A DNA stretch of 64,000 bases from an uncultured Prevotellaceae bacterium. GTDB lineage: Bacteria; Bacteroidota; Bacteroidia; Bacteroidales; Muribaculaceae. The stretch lies in NCBI GenBank assembly GCA_947165485.1, contig CAMVAP010000004.1, positions 1 through 64,000 on the forward strand, read 5' to 3'. Numbering within the stretch: position 1 is the stretch's first letter; every line of letters starts with the position of its first letter. The notes beneath the pieces are model-generated. The model was not told the DNA's origin, searched no databases, and saw only the letters and a program-made list of their open reading frames with translations. The position numbers and the translations under genes are program-made. Shown here one piece after another: positions 28,192 through 38,555 of the stretch.

Positions 28192-29181
28192 ATGAAGATA
28201 TCGGTCATAGTTCCTGTTTATAATGTCGAGAACTATCTGCAAACATGTGTTGACAGTATTATCTCATCGACCTATACCGATCTTGAGGTCATTCTGGTTG
28301 ATGATGGATCCACCGACACGTCGGGCCATATCTGTGACGAGGCGGCTGCTCATGACCAGCGTGTCAAGGTGTTACACATCGACAATGGCGGTGTTGCCAA
28401 TGCACGCAATCTAGGTGTGAAACAAGCCTCGGGGGAGTTCATCACCTTTGTTGACGCCGACGATGTCATTTCACCAGCCATGTTGCGGTTGCTGCTCGAA
28501 GCAATCGAGTTGGGAGATCATTGTGATTTCTCAATGGCGAGAGCAGCCTCGTTCCAGGATGGTTCGGGGCCTCAGCTGGATATGGTGATGGATGCTCCAC
28601 TGGTAACAACAGTGTGCAGCCAGGAGCAGTACATGGGTCACTTGTTCAGGGATAATCGATTTGGTTATCCGGTGGTGTGGGCTAAACTTTTCAGGAGAGA
28701 CTTCATTGACAAGGTGACCTTCAAGGATATTGCCGCCGAGGACATTGAATGGATGACGCGGTTGTGTGTCAAGATGAACCAAGCCGTTATTGTGGAGCGC
28801 CGGTTGTATGACTACCGCGTCAGGCCAGAATCAATCACTCATGATAATGATAGCGTCAACGCTACTATCGTCAGTCGGCTGAACACCTACATGACTTGCC
28901 TGAATGATATACCTCAAGAATTGTCTATGTACAGGTCGTGGTGCCTATTGTACACCTACAAGATGATGCTTAACACCCGGCACAATGCCCGCGACACGCG
29001 ATTCCAGCAGGAAGTGATGTCGATCAGCAGTTCAATCTATGACCAGACAACAGATGAATTAAAGCATTCCCAACTCAACTGGCTGGTGAAGGCAAGCCTC
29101 CAGTGTTTCTATCATCAGCCCTGGTTGTATGCCATCATTTATTCGGTTTACGCTAAGTTATATAGCTTGACACATCGTTGA
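28192..29181 (+). CDS. Glycosyltransferase family 2
   Basis: ISVIVPVYNVENYLQTCVDSI...ILVDDGSTDTSG...FVDADD. Confidence 0.92.
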   Translation: MKISVIVPVYNVENYLQTCVDSIISSTYTDLEVILVDDGSTDTSGHICDEAAAHDQRVKVLHIDNGGVANARNLGVKQASGEFITFVDADDVISPAMLRLLLEAIELGDHCDFSMARAASFQDGSGPQLDMVMDAPLVTTVCSQEQYMGHLFRDNRFGYPVVWAKLFRRDFIDKVTFKDIAAEDIEWMTRLCVKMNQAVIVERRLYDYRVRPESITHDNDSVNATIVSRLNTYMTCLNDIPQELSMYRSWCLLYTYKMMLNTRHNARDTRFQQEVMSISSSIYDQTTDELKHSQLNWLVKASLQCFYHQPWLYAIIYSVYAKLYSLTHR

Positions 29182-29187
29182 AGTAAT

Positions 29188-30261
29188 ATGCGCATCGGCA
29201 TTGTGACACAGCCGCTTGAGATGAACTATGGCGGCATCTTGCAGAACTGGGCATTGCAGCAGGTTCTCAAGAGCATGGGCCATGAGCCCATCACGATTGA
29301 CGCTTACCAGCGTTTTAACGATGTGCACTATGTTGTGAATTACCTGCGTGCACTTTTCAAGCGTGCATGTGGTCGCCGAGTCGCTTTGCCCCAACGATAC
29401 AAAGGGGCGTTGCGTGGCCAGCTCTTGGGCCAATTTATAGAGCACCACATCGACAAGACCCGAGTGATGTGGCACTATCGCCCTAGCGTTATCCATCGAT
29501 ATCAACTTGATGCCATTGTGGTGGGGAGTGATCAGGTGTGGCGTGCCGACTATAATGGAAATCATCTGGAGGACATGTACCTGCGATTTGCATCCTCATC
29601 GGCAGTGAAAAAGGTGGCCTATGCCGCATCGTTTGGTGTGGACCAGTGGAATTACAGCGATGAGCACACTGCCCGTTGTCGTGATCTGGCTTTAAAGATG
29701 GATGCTGTCTCGGTGCGGGAACAGAGTGGGGTAGTCCTGTGCCGTGAACATCTGGGCGTTGATGCTCGGTGTGTCCTTGACCCCACGTTGCTGCTGGATG
29801 CAGGCCAGTATGATTCCATTATCGACAAGGGCTGGAAAGCTGATCAACCTTATCTGGCTGTGTATTGCCTGGATATCACACCCCAGAAAAAAGCGTTCTT
29901 TAACCATTTGGCAATCGAGCGCGGGCTGGAAGTGCGTTATTTCTCATCGGGCTGGAATGCAAGATTGACGGTTGAGCAGTGGCTGGCGATGCTCCAGAAG
30001 GCCGCTCTGGTCGTGACCGATTCTTTTCATGGAACGGTTTTCAGCATCCTGTTTGGCCGCGAGTTTTTCACCCTTGCCAATCCCGACCGTGGCACCACAC
30101 GCATGATGGGGCTGCTTGAACAGTTTGGTCTGGAACACCGCTTGCTGTCCGAGACCGAGCCCGATGTGGCTGGAGCCCACAAGATAGACTGGACTGTAGC
30201 CCGTACACGGCTTGCCGAGCTGCGTGAACACAGCATGTCTTTCCTGCGAGAGAATCTATAG
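29188..30261 (+). CDS. Polysaccharide pyruvyl transferase family protein
   Basis: MRIGIVTQPLEMNYGGILQNWALQQVL; VVGSDQVWR; VTDSFHGTVFSILFGREFFTL. Confidence 0.9.
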   Translation: MRIGIVTQPLEMNYGGILQNWALQQVLKSMGHEPITIDAYQRFNDVHYVVNYLRALFKRACGRRVALPQRYKGALRGQLLGQFIEHHIDKTRVMWHYRPSVIHRYQLDAIVVGSDQVWRADYNGNHLEDMYLRFASSSAVKKVAYAASFGVDQWNYSDEHTARCRDLALKMDAVSVREQSGVVLCREHLGVDARCVLDPTLLLDAGQYDSIIDKGWKADQPYLAVYCLDITPQKKAFFNHLAIERGLEVRYFSSGWNARLTVEQWLAMLQKAALVVTDSFHGTVFSILFGREFFTLANPDRGTTRMMGLLEQFGLEHRLLSETEPDVAGAHKIDWTVARTRLAELREHSMSFLRENL

Positions 30262-30318
30262 CGCTGACTGGCAGGAAGATAAAAAAGTGATAATCAATAA
30301 AAAGAATAATACAATAAT

Positions 30319-30726
30319 ATGGATTTAAACAAGGTAAAGAAACTCATTGTGGATCTAGACGACACCATCTCGGTCACCGAGAATGGTGACTATGTGCACA
30401 GCAAACCGATTCAACCTACGATTGATTTGCTCAAGAAATATCAGGAAGAGGGCTTCCAGATTATCATCCATTCCAGTCGTCAGATGCGCACCTATGAGGC
30501 CAACGTGGGAAAGATTAATATCTACACGCTCCCCAATATCATCAACTGGTTGCAGACCCATGGGGTCCCCTTTGACGAGGTGATTGTAGGTAAGCCCTGG
30601 TGTGGCTTTGAGGGTTTCTATATTGATGACAAAAGCATCCGTCCCTCTGAATTCCATAGCATGAGTTATGATGAAATCAAGGAGATGTTGAAAAAGGAAA
30701 AAGAATATACCCACTCCCTGGTATGA
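30319..30726 (+). CDS. HAD-like phosphatase, capsule biosynthesis type
   Basis: KLIVDLDDTIS; IIIHSSRQMRTYEANVGKIN; GFYIDDKSIRP. Confidence 0.8.
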   Translation: MDLNKVKKLIVDLDDTISVTENGDYVHSKPIQPTIDLLKKYQEEGFQIIIHSSRQMRTYEANVGKINIYTLPNIINWLQTHGVPFDEVIVGKPWCGFEGFYIDDKSIRPSEFHSMSYDEIKEMLKKEKEYTHSLV

Positions 30727-32282
30727 TACTGATCACATCTGCTGCTTATACCAACCCGAGCCTGACTTCTGAACTGGGAATGCTGCCGCCGTGCATGCTG
30801 CCAGTTCAGAATCGCCGTTTGTATATGCACCAGTTGGCACTGTTCGAGAATAGTGGTGAGAAGATTTACATGTCGTTGCCTGCATCTTATCAGGTGACAC
30901 CGCATGACAGGGAACAACTGGCTTTGCGTCATGTGGAGCTGATACCGGTACCCGACCACTTGTCGCTGGGGCAGTCGGTCATTTATTGCCTCAATACGAT
31001 TGGCTGCTTTGGTGAGCCGTTATACTTGTTGCATGGCGACACGTTGTTTGGCACGTTGCCGCTCAAGCTCGACAGTTATGTGGTTGCAAGAGCCGAGGAT
31101 AATTACACATGGGCATCGGTAGATGCTGTGGATCAGACGGTGTATGCGGGTTTCTTTGCCTTCTCGTCACAGTCGATGCTTATCAAGTGTATCACCGTGC
31201 AGCACAATGATTTCATTGCCGGTGTCGAGCTTTATGGGACCTATCATCCCATGCAGAGCATTGTGAGCGATAGTTGGATGGACTTTGGGCTGGTGAATAC
31301 CTATTACCGCTCTATTTCTAATCTGACGACCCAGCGGGTGTTCAACTCGATGACGATAGATCGCTTCTCTATCAAGAAATCCAGTCGTGACATAAACAAG
31401 ATGATGGCCGAGGCCAATTGGATCCAGTCCTTGCCTAAAGGCTTGCGGCATTATGCACCAGCCATTTGGGACTGCGGCATCAAGGATGGTGAGGGCTTTT
31501 ATGAGATGGAATATTTCTATTTGAGTTCTTTGGCCAACCTCTTTGTCTTTTGTCGGCATCCACAATTTGTGTGGCATGATATCTTGAAAGCGTGCCAGAC
31601 ATTTATTGCCGACGCTGCCCAATATAGACCCGAAACCGAGGATGGTGTCCTTGAGACGGCTGCACACAACGATCTGTTGTATCTGCCCAAAACGCTCAAG
31701 CGACTGAATCAATATGCCCAGCAGAATGGTGTATCTCTCGATACCCCGTGGATGGTGAATGGTGTCAAAACCCCGTCCCTGCGTGACATTGTCATCGAGA
31801 CGGGAGCTATGATTGATTCCAATCGGCCAGAGTTTGTGTCATTGATGCATGGGGATTTCTGTTTCAGTAACATCCTGTACGACTTCAAGTCAAGAAGTAT
31901 CAAGGTGATAGACCCCCGTGGCGTGGACAACGAGGGGGCTCAATCCCTGTATGGCGATTTGCGCTATGATGTGGCAAAACTGGCACATTCGGTCTTGGGA
32001 CTCTATGATTTCATCATCGGCGGCATGTATCATTATCATGATAATTCGGTCAATGATGTGTCACTGGAGTTTGATATCACCGATGCCATCAAGTCAACTC
32101 AAGAATACTTCAAGACACTACAGTTTGCCGACTATAGTATTGACCAACTGAGTGTTTATCCAATCATGATTCACCTGTTCCTGTCGATGCTCCCATTACA
32201 TTGTGACCACGAGGAAAGGCAAAAGGCCATGCTGGCCAATGCGTTGAGATTATATGTTGAGTTAAAGTCTAAAGAGAAATGA
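30723..32282 (+). CDS. Fused nucleotidyltransferase-like + aminoglycoside/choline-kinase-like phosphotransferase
   Basis: N-terminal half resembles a degenerate NTP-transferase; C-terminal MHGDFCFSNILYD...KVIDPRG (APH/ChoK Brenner and DxD-like motifs); overlaps upstream gene by 4 nt. Confidence 0.7.
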   Translation: MILITSAAYTNPSLTSELGMLPPCMLPVQNRRLYMHQLALFENSGEKIYMSLPASYQVTPHDREQLALRHVELIPVPDHLSLGQSVIYCLNTIGCFGEPLYLLHGDTLFGTLPLKLDSYVVARAEDNYTWASVDAVDQTVYAGFFAFSSQSMLIKCITVQHNDFIAGVELYGTYHPMQSIVSDSWMDFGLVNTYYRSISNLTTQRVFNSMTIDRFSIKKSSRDINKMMAEANWIQSLPKGLRHYAPAIWDCGIKDGEGFYEMEYFYLSSLANLFVFCRHPQFVWHDILKACQTFIADAAQYRPETEDGVLETAAHNDLLYLPKTLKRLNQYAQQNGVSLDTPWMVNGVKTPSLRDIVIETGAMIDSNRPEFVSLMHGDFCFSNILYDFKSRSIKVIDPRGVDNEGAQSLYGDLRYDVAKLAHSVLGLYDFIIGGMYHYHDNSVNDVSLEFDITDAIKSTQEYFKTLQFADYSIDQLSVYPIMIHLFLSMLPLHCDHEERQKAMLANALRLYVELKSKEK

Positions 32283-33016
32283 CGATAATCATACCAATGG
32301 CAGGCCTCAGTTCTCGCTTCACAAGAGCGGGTTATGTGCTGCCCAAGTATATGTTGTATGTCAAGAACAAGAGTTTGTTCAATCTGGCAGTATCCAGTTT
32401 TGACAAGTATTTTGATTCTTGCAGGTTTGTGTTTGTGGCTAGAGATGTGTTTGACACCAGGACATTCATCGAGAAAGAGTGTGAATTGATGGGTGTCAAG
32501 AACTTTGAGGTGGTGATATTGCCGGCGCCCACCAGTGGACAAGCCGAGACGGTGATGGAGGGAGTGCGACGTGCCGCAGTCCCTGGCGATGAGCCCATCT
32601 TGATCTTTAATATTGACACCTTCAGGCCCGGATTCACGTTCCCTGATGATATCAAGCAGTGGGATGGCTATTTGGAGGTTTTTGTTGGCAGTGGCAAGAA
32701 TTGGTCCTATGCCAGAACCGAGGGCGAGGACTCGACTCTTGTTGTTGAGACTGCCGAGAAACAAGAGATTTCCAAGTATTGCTCAACGGGACTGTACTAT
32801 TTTGGCTCTGCTGGATTGTTTGAAAAGGCATATTCGCTCAATATAGAGCATCCATTAAACGGGAAAATGGAATTGTATGTGGCTCCATTGTATAACCACT
32901 TGATTGCCTTGTCCCACAAGATCCACATCCATGTCATCGGGCGTGACGAGGTCATCTTCTCGGGCGTTCCTGAAGAATATGAGCAAATATTGACCGAGAC
33001 TATCAATCAAGGGTAA
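32279..33016 (+). CDS. NTP transferase family protein
   Basis: MTIIIPMAGLSSRFTRAGYVLPKYMLYVKNKSLF; overlaps upstream gene by 4 nt. Confidence 0.85.
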   Translation: MTIIIPMAGLSSRFTRAGYVLPKYMLYVKNKSLFNLAVSSFDKYFDSCRFVFVARDVFDTRTFIEKECELMGVKNFEVVILPAPTSGQAETVMEGVRRAAVPGDEPILIFNIDTFRPGFTFPDDIKQWDGYLEVFVGSGKNWSYARTEGEDSTLVVETAEKQEISKYCSTGLYYFGSAGLFEKAYSLNIEHPLNGKMELYVAPLYNHLIALSHKIHIHVIGRDEVIFSGVPEEYEQILTETINQG

Positions 33017-33051
33017 TCAATTGTCATTCATTTTCTTATCACTAAGCCAAA

Positions 33052-34257
33052 ATGAGAATCGTTTTTGTAAACCTGCACGGTAACGAGTTTCTGGTAAAGA
33101 CACTTAATAAGATCATTTTTAAGCAGTCGGTAGCCATTAAACATAAATATATATTGGAATATCTCCTCTCGCGTGACGATGTGGAGGTGTGTTCCTATAT
33201 CAACAAGCGGGGATTATCTCTGTCTTATAGCACTCAAAACCGTTTTCTCCAGTCGTTCCGTTTCCTGGAACACAGGATCACTATGTGGAAAAACGGCATT
33301 CCACAAAGGAAAATAAAGGTCCTCAAAAGTGAGAAAGACATCCGGCATGACGATATCGTCATTGTTTACCAGTTGTTTGGATCTCAGTTTGAGTTCACAC
33401 ATCGTCCTGATGCTTTTATAGCCTTGAGCCAACTGCATTTTTCGGTAGATCATGCCTCAAGAGCCAAGGCATTAGATCCTGACTTGATGTACAATGAAAG
33501 CAATATGCAGAAGCGTTTTATCGCCTTTGATGAGCATTTTGGCTGGTTCAACAAGCCCTATCTGGTGATTCCGTTTGTGTTTGCCGACAGGTTTAAATCC
33601 ATTAAACCATTTGCTCAACGTCTCAATAAGGCTGTTTCGGTTGGAACAATCACCTATCCCCTTTACCTGCTCAAGTATTACGGTACACAGTGCTTGCAAC
33701 CTGCGCGCAAGCAAATCTATGATAATGCCGAGGAGTTAAAGCCTTGGATCGACTGCAACAACAGTGATTACCTTGCTGAGGATAAGCCATACAATACCAA
33801 TGCATCGGCCAATCCTGTGCGCAAACTTTTCAACAGGCTCCATGACAAATTCTTCCTTGGCCATCAAAAGAAGTACTATTCTTTTGATATGGTTCAGAAG
33901 TTTAACGATTACAAGATGTGTGTGGTCGGTGAAGATATTATTGGCCTTCCTGGCATCGGATTTGTCGAGGGCATGGCCTCTGGCTGTGCCTATGTGGGGC
34001 AAACCGTTGGTTACTATGAGGATTATGGTATGAAGGAAGGTGTGCATTATATCGGATATGACGGCTCGCTTGATGATTTGAAGGCAAAAATCGGTTATTA
34101 TCAGCAACCTGAACATCAAGCCGAACTTGAAGCGATAGCGACGGCGGGCTGCCAATTTGTTCGCTCTCATTTTAATGGCCCTGCCGCTGCCGAGTCTTTG
34201 CTCAATCATCTGCTTGATGCACAACGTCGCTGGCTTGCAGAACATCCACAATCCTAG
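33052..34257 (+). CDS. Glycosyltransferase (GT-B-like)
   Basis: C-terminal GLPGIGFVEGMASGCAYVGQ...GVHYIGYDGSLDDL typical of GT-B donor site. Confidence 0.7.
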   Translation: MRIVFVNLHGNEFLVKTLNKIIFKQSVAIKHKYILEYLLSRDDVEVCSYINKRGLSLSYSTQNRFLQSFRFLEHRITMWKNGIPQRKIKVLKSEKDIRHDDIVIVYQLFGSQFEFTHRPDAFIALSQLHFSVDHASRAKALDPDLMYNESNMQKRFIAFDEHFGWFNKPYLVIPFVFADRFKSIKPFAQRLNKAVSVGTITYPLYLLKYYGTQCLQPARKQIYDNAEELKPWIDCNNSDYLAEDKPYNTNASANPVRKLFNRLHDKFFLGHQKKYYSFDMVQKFNDYKMCVVGEDIIGLPGIGFVEGMASGCAYVGQTVGYYEDYGMKEGVHYIGYDGSLDDLKAKIGYYQQPEHQAELEAIATAGCQFVRSHFNGPAAAESLLNHLLDAQRRWLAEHPQS

Positions 34258-34264
34258 AATTGAT

Positions 34265-35185
34265 ATGGTAACGATACTGGTACCTGTATATAATGCTGCA
34301 CCCTATCTGCATGATTGTGTGAATTCTCTCACCAATCAGACCTACTCTGATCTGCAGATTGTGATGATCGATGATGGATCAACCGACGACTCGTTGGCTG
34401 TCATGCAGGAATTGGCCAATGCTGACTCCCGCATTGAAATTTACAATCAACCTAACTGTGGCGTGGCAACAACCCGTAATCGCCTGCTGGACAAGGCACG
34501 GGGCGAGTTTGTGCTCTTTGTGGATAGTGATGATTGGATAGAACTCAATACGGTTGAGTTGCTACTCAATGAACAGCGCAAGGCCGATTACGATATTGTG
34601 TCGTATCAGATATCGGTTCCGTTGAGCTCTGATCGTGATTATGACCAGGAAGAAGCCGTGAAATTGTTCCTGGAACACAAGTCGTTCAGGGGTTCCCTCT
34701 GTGATAAACTGATTAAAAGAGAATTGTTTGAAGGACTTCAGATTGATCCCTCGGTTGGCTATGGCGAGGATGCACTCATGGTGTGGCAAGTCCTGCAACG
34801 GGTGAAAAAGATCAGGGTGCTTGGAACGGTGCTGTATCATTACCGTATGAATCAGGCCAGTATCTCTAGGCAACGGTTCAACGGCAGGAAGTTTACGGCC
34901 TATACCACTTGGGGCACTATATCTCAAGATGCTGATGTGGACTGGCCCCAGTATTCTGATATTGCCCATGCGAGGTTTGCCTGTGAAATGACCCAGATAT
35001 TGCGTTTTGCTGCTGCTAGCGGGTATAAGCGTAATATGAGCGTGAAGGTGCTTCAAGAGGAGGTGCGTAGGGACGGACACCTGATCAAGAAGACGGGAAT
35101 TTCGTCCTTGAAGATGAGCTTGTATGCCTGGTTGGTCTCCCGCCACTATTGGTTGGCTACAGTCTTGACCAAGTATTTGAAGTGA
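34265..35185 (+). CDS. Glycosyltransferase family 2
   Basis: MVTILVPVYNAAPYLHDCVNSL...MIDDGSTDDSL...FVDSDDW; ORF-track start 34157 overlaps previous gene. Confidence 0.92.
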   Translation: MVTILVPVYNAAPYLHDCVNSLTNQTYSDLQIVMIDDGSTDDSLAVMQELANADSRIEIYNQPNCGVATTRNRLLDKARGEFVLFVDSDDWIELNTVELLLNEQRKADYDIVSYQISVPLSSDRDYDQEEAVKLFLEHKSFRGSLCDKLIKRELFEGLQIDPSVGYGEDALMVWQVLQRVKKIRVLGTVLYHYRMNQASISRQRFNGRKFTAYTTWGTISQDADVDWPQYSDIAHARFACEMTQILRFAAASGYKRNMSVKVLQEEVRRDGHLIKKTGISSLKMSLYAWLVSRHYWLATVLTKYLK

Positions 35186-35193
35186 GATTGAAT

Positions 35194-36201
35194 ATGAGCC
35201 CTGCTACCAAGCAACGCATCTTGGGCTATGATGCGCTCAAGGCTATAGCTGCATTTCTTGTAGTCCTATACCATGTAGGTATGGTGGACTTTGGCTATCA
35301 AGAGGGTGTTTACTATTATCCGACGCTGGTGCAAGAACTTTGGTTGTTTTGCGCATGTGGAGTGCCCCTGTTTTTCATGGTAAATGGAGCACTTACGGTA
35401 CGTCGCAATTATGACCTCAAGAAAACGTTGAACAAATCCGCCCGATTAGTGCTTATTGGTGCGTTTTGGGGACTAGTTGTGATGTGTTTATATGCCTTGA
35501 GAGATCACAATTTATCTTCTTTTGCTCCCCAGCGGATAGGATTTTACTGGTTCCTGTTCTCTTTAGCATTAATCTATGTGGTCAACTATGTGATGGGCCG
35601 ATTGCCACATTGGTGCCGATGGGCAGCGGTGCTGGGTTTACTGATATTCCCATTTGCCAGCAATCTTGCATGGGATATTGTGATTTTGTTAGAACCAAGC
35701 ACAACGCTCCCTTGCTGGCGGCATGGGGCGTTCACGCTCTATGGGTTGGTTTACTTATATTTAGGAGATTATTTAGGGCGGAATGCTGTGTATAGCAAAT
35801 GGCTGCCAGTGGTTTGTGCCATAGCAGGTCTATTGCTGTTGTCGATGGAAGCCATAGCGGTTGTTAATCACACCCATGTTCAATTTGAGGGCGGAAATTA
35901 TTGTTTCCCCACCTATGGTGCTTTGCTGCTATCCATGGCTATCTTTATGATAGTAAAAGGATGGAAAACCAAGAACCGTCTAATGACTACATTAATAACC
36001 TTCCTGGGCAATAATGCGCTGGGAATCTATATATTTCACTTAATTTTGATGATTGTCGCTGGAGCTTGCTTCCCTTGTCTATATGATATGGAAGCCCATC
36101 CTGTAGTAGCTATCTTGATGGCGATCGTTTACACCTTGGCATCTGCCGCTTTGTCAGAATTGATACGTCGATCACGCGTGAACTTCCTGCTGAAGTTATA
36201 A
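35194..36201 (+). CDS. Acyltransferase 3 family membrane protein
   Basis: RILGYDALKAIAAFLVVLYHVG; ~10 TM segments; start chosen at internal ATG. Confidence 0.85.
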   Translation: MSPATKQRILGYDALKAIAAFLVVLYHVGMVDFGYQEGVYYYPTLVQELWLFCACGVPLFFMVNGALTVRRNYDLKKTLNKSARLVLIGAFWGLVVMCLYALRDHNLSSFAPQRIGFYWFLFSLALIYVVNYVMGRLPHWCRWAAVLGLLIFPFASNLAWDIVILLEPSTTLPCWRHGAFTLYGLVYLYLGDYLGRNAVYSKWLPVVCAIAGLLLLSMEAIAVVNHTHVQFEGGNYCFPTYGALLLSMAIFMIVKGWKTKNRLMTTLITFLGNNALGIYIFHLILMIVAGACFPCLYDMEAHPVVAILMAIVYTLASAALSELIRRSRVNFLLKL

Positions 36202-36265
36202 GCAATTGGAGACTAGCTGCGAACAGGACAATCATTGATTATCAGACATTTATTTTAGATAGGAT

Positions 36266-37438
36266 ATGGAACCAATTGAAGCCGTCGCCTCTTATTACTA
36301 TTCTACAGTTTATTATATTGTATTCATTTTCATTTCCTGGGGAACCTGTTTGTATTATATCGGTTCAGCCCAGCAAAAGATTCTTCATGCCGAGAGTTCC
36401 CCAATTCAGGGAGCCGCAGTATTAATGACCATCATTATCACCTATTACCTGGGCTTGCGACCGGTAGCCACCGACTTTGGCGACATGTACACTTATTTTA
36501 ACGCATATCGATTGCATAGTGATGAGTACATGCCTATTAATTATAAGACAGAATGGCTATGGGAGAATTTTTCTGTTTTTTGTCAAAGAATGCGGATGAA
36601 TCCATTCGAGTATTTTCTGGCAGTCGAGATAGTATATATCGGGGGAATGTTCTGGTGTGCATGGCTGTTGATGAAAAAGAATCTTTGGATATGTATGATT
36701 TTTGTATTCTTGGCTCTACAATTCTTTTCATTTGGCACCAATGGCATCCGCAATGGTATGGCTTGTAGTGTGGAGATTGTTGCTCTGTGCTTAGTTCTAG
36801 AGCCGGGAGCCAAAAGGATTATGGGTTTTATTCTGATGTTTCTGGCTATGGGTATTCATCGATCAACGATGTTGCCGTCTGCATCTGCAATAGCTACATT
36901 ATACGTAATTAAAGATACAAAAAACGCTCTTCGTTTCTGGCTGGCTTCAATTGCTATTTCTCTTGTTGCCGGGTCTGCTGTAACCAGTTTCTTTGCTTCA
37001 ATGGGTTTTGATGATCGTATGTCAAGTTATTCTGTTGATGCATCTGAGTCAGGAGGATTCAACCGTACTGGTTTTAGGTGGGACTTCTTGCTATACAGCG
37101 CTTTCCCTGTGGCAATGATTTGGTATGTAACCCGTTTTAGGCGATTTACCGATATGGCATATACGCTTTTTGCCAATGTTTATCTCTTGTGCAATGCTTT
37201 CTGGATTATGGTAATCCGCTCTTCATTCTCCAACCGTTTTGCCTATCTGTCATGGTTTATCTATCCGATTGTCATGGCTATGCCATTGTTACGCATGAAT
37301 CTATGGAAAGATCAAGACCGTAGGACTGCGATTATCTTGTTCTTCTATTGTGGCTTTACTTTCTTCATGTTCTTCATCTACTATTTTGGATCAACAGGCT
37401 TCAAGGGCTTTGACCAGTACTGGTGGAGGAGAGGTTAA
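36266..37438 (+). CDS. EpsG/Wzy-like polysaccharide polymerase
   Basis: Polytopic membrane protein; LGLRPVATDFGDMYTYF; FSFGTNGIRNGMACSV typical of EpsG family. Confidence 0.8.
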   Translation: MEPIEAVASYYYSTVYYIVFIFISWGTCLYYIGSAQQKILHAESSPIQGAAVLMTIIITYYLGLRPVATDFGDMYTYFNAYRLHSDEYMPINYKTEWLWENFSVFCQRMRMNPFEYFLAVEIVYIGGMFWCAWLLMKKNLWICMIFVFLALQFFSFGTNGIRNGMACSVEIVALCLVLEPGAKRIMGFILMFLAMGIHRSTMLPSASAIATLYVIKDTKNALRFWLASIAISLVAGSAVTSFFASMGFDDRMSSYSVDASESGGFNRTGFRWDFLLYSAFPVAMIWYVTRFRRFTDMAYTLFANVYLLCNAFWIMVIRSSFSNRFAYLSWFIYPIVMAMPLLRMNLWKDQDRRTAIILFFYCGFTFFMFFIYYFGSTGFKGFDQYWWRRG

Positions 37439-37464
37439 ACACAGTTATAAAATAAGATTTAACA

Positions 37465-38541
37465 TTGGTCGAAGTCTCACGTAAATATGTTGTTTTTGAT
37501 AAAAGTATGACTAGCATCGTCAAGGGCGTTGCTATTATATTCATGCTGATTCTACACTGTTATGAGACTGCTGACTATGATATCGCTTTGAATCTTGAAA
37601 ATTCTCTCTTTTCAGGCTGTTATTCAGTTTTCAAGATCTGTATAGGAATATTTGCCTTTATGGTTGGATATGGCTATGCTTTCTCTCGTGACAAAGATTG
37701 GAAATACAGTGTAAGGCATATCAAGAAATTACTCATTCCTTTTTGGACTATTTTGTTTGTATTTACATGGCCCATCTGCTTTGACGAGGTAGCACATGAT
37801 GAGATAAAGACTCTGATATATAACCTGTTTGGCATTAGTTCTTACTATAATTATTTCAGCTGGTTCGTCTATTTCTATATATTCGCAATGATAGTGATGC
37901 CCTTTGTGAGTCGATTCATAGCCCGCTGCCCAGTTAGAAATGCTTTGCTGACGATTTCATTAGCTTATATCTTGTCGGTTGGTGTGCATGAGTGTCCTGC
38001 AATGTTGAATCATATGGGTGTTCATGTGTCAAATATTATTGAGAATCAGCCACTTTTAGCATTGTTTAATAGCTTGATGATGACCCCTGTCATGGTGTTG
38101 GGCTATCTGTTTGCCAGTCAGCATTACTTCGAGAAAATCGACACGCAACGTCTTTCTGCCTTCTGGACAATAGTCCTTTGTTCCTTAGCGATAGTCGTTG
38201 CTCTCTCTCTGCGATATTATAGGAGTGCTGTAATGGCATTTCAGCTGGATTTCTTCTATGCCCCTATCGTAATAGGGTCAATAGCCGTTTTTTTCAATAA
38301 GTTTCAATGTCAGCCGCTCAGAAGGGTTTTGAAGAAAATGGGTGAAGTGAGCGTGTACATGTGGTTCTTTCATGCCCTGTTTTTTACCCAAGTTGTGAGA
38401 TGGTTCTATCAGCCAGCAATCACGATTTTCAGTGACATCAATCTGGTCGCTTTATGGACGATCATACTAACGTTCACTGCCTCCTGGATCATTAAGACCG
38501 TTGTCGATCATTTGTCGATGAAGTTGAAAGTGACGAAATAA
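37465..38541 (+). CDS. Acyltransferase 3 family membrane protein
   Basis: SIVKGVAIIFMLILHCYE; polytopic; possible TTG start (ATG at 37507). Confidence 0.8.
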   Translation: MVEVSRKYVVFDKSMTSIVKGVAIIFMLILHCYETADYDIALNLENSLFSGCYSVFKICIGIFAFMVGYGYAFSRDKDWKYSVRHIKKLLIPFWTILFVFTWPICFDEVAHDEIKTLIYNLFGISSYYNYFSWFVYFYIFAMIVMPFVSRFIARCPVRNALLTISLAYILSVGVHECPAMLNHMGVHVSNIIENQPLLALFNSLMMTPVMVLGYLFASQHYFEKIDTQRLSAFWTIVLCSLAIVVALSLRYYRSAVMAFQLDFFYAPIVIGSIAVFFNKFQCQPLRRVLKKMGEVSVYMWFFHALFFTQVVRWFYQPAITIFSDINLVALWTIILTFTASWIIKTVVDHLSMKLKVTK

Positions 38542-38555
38542 CTGCTCACACTTCT

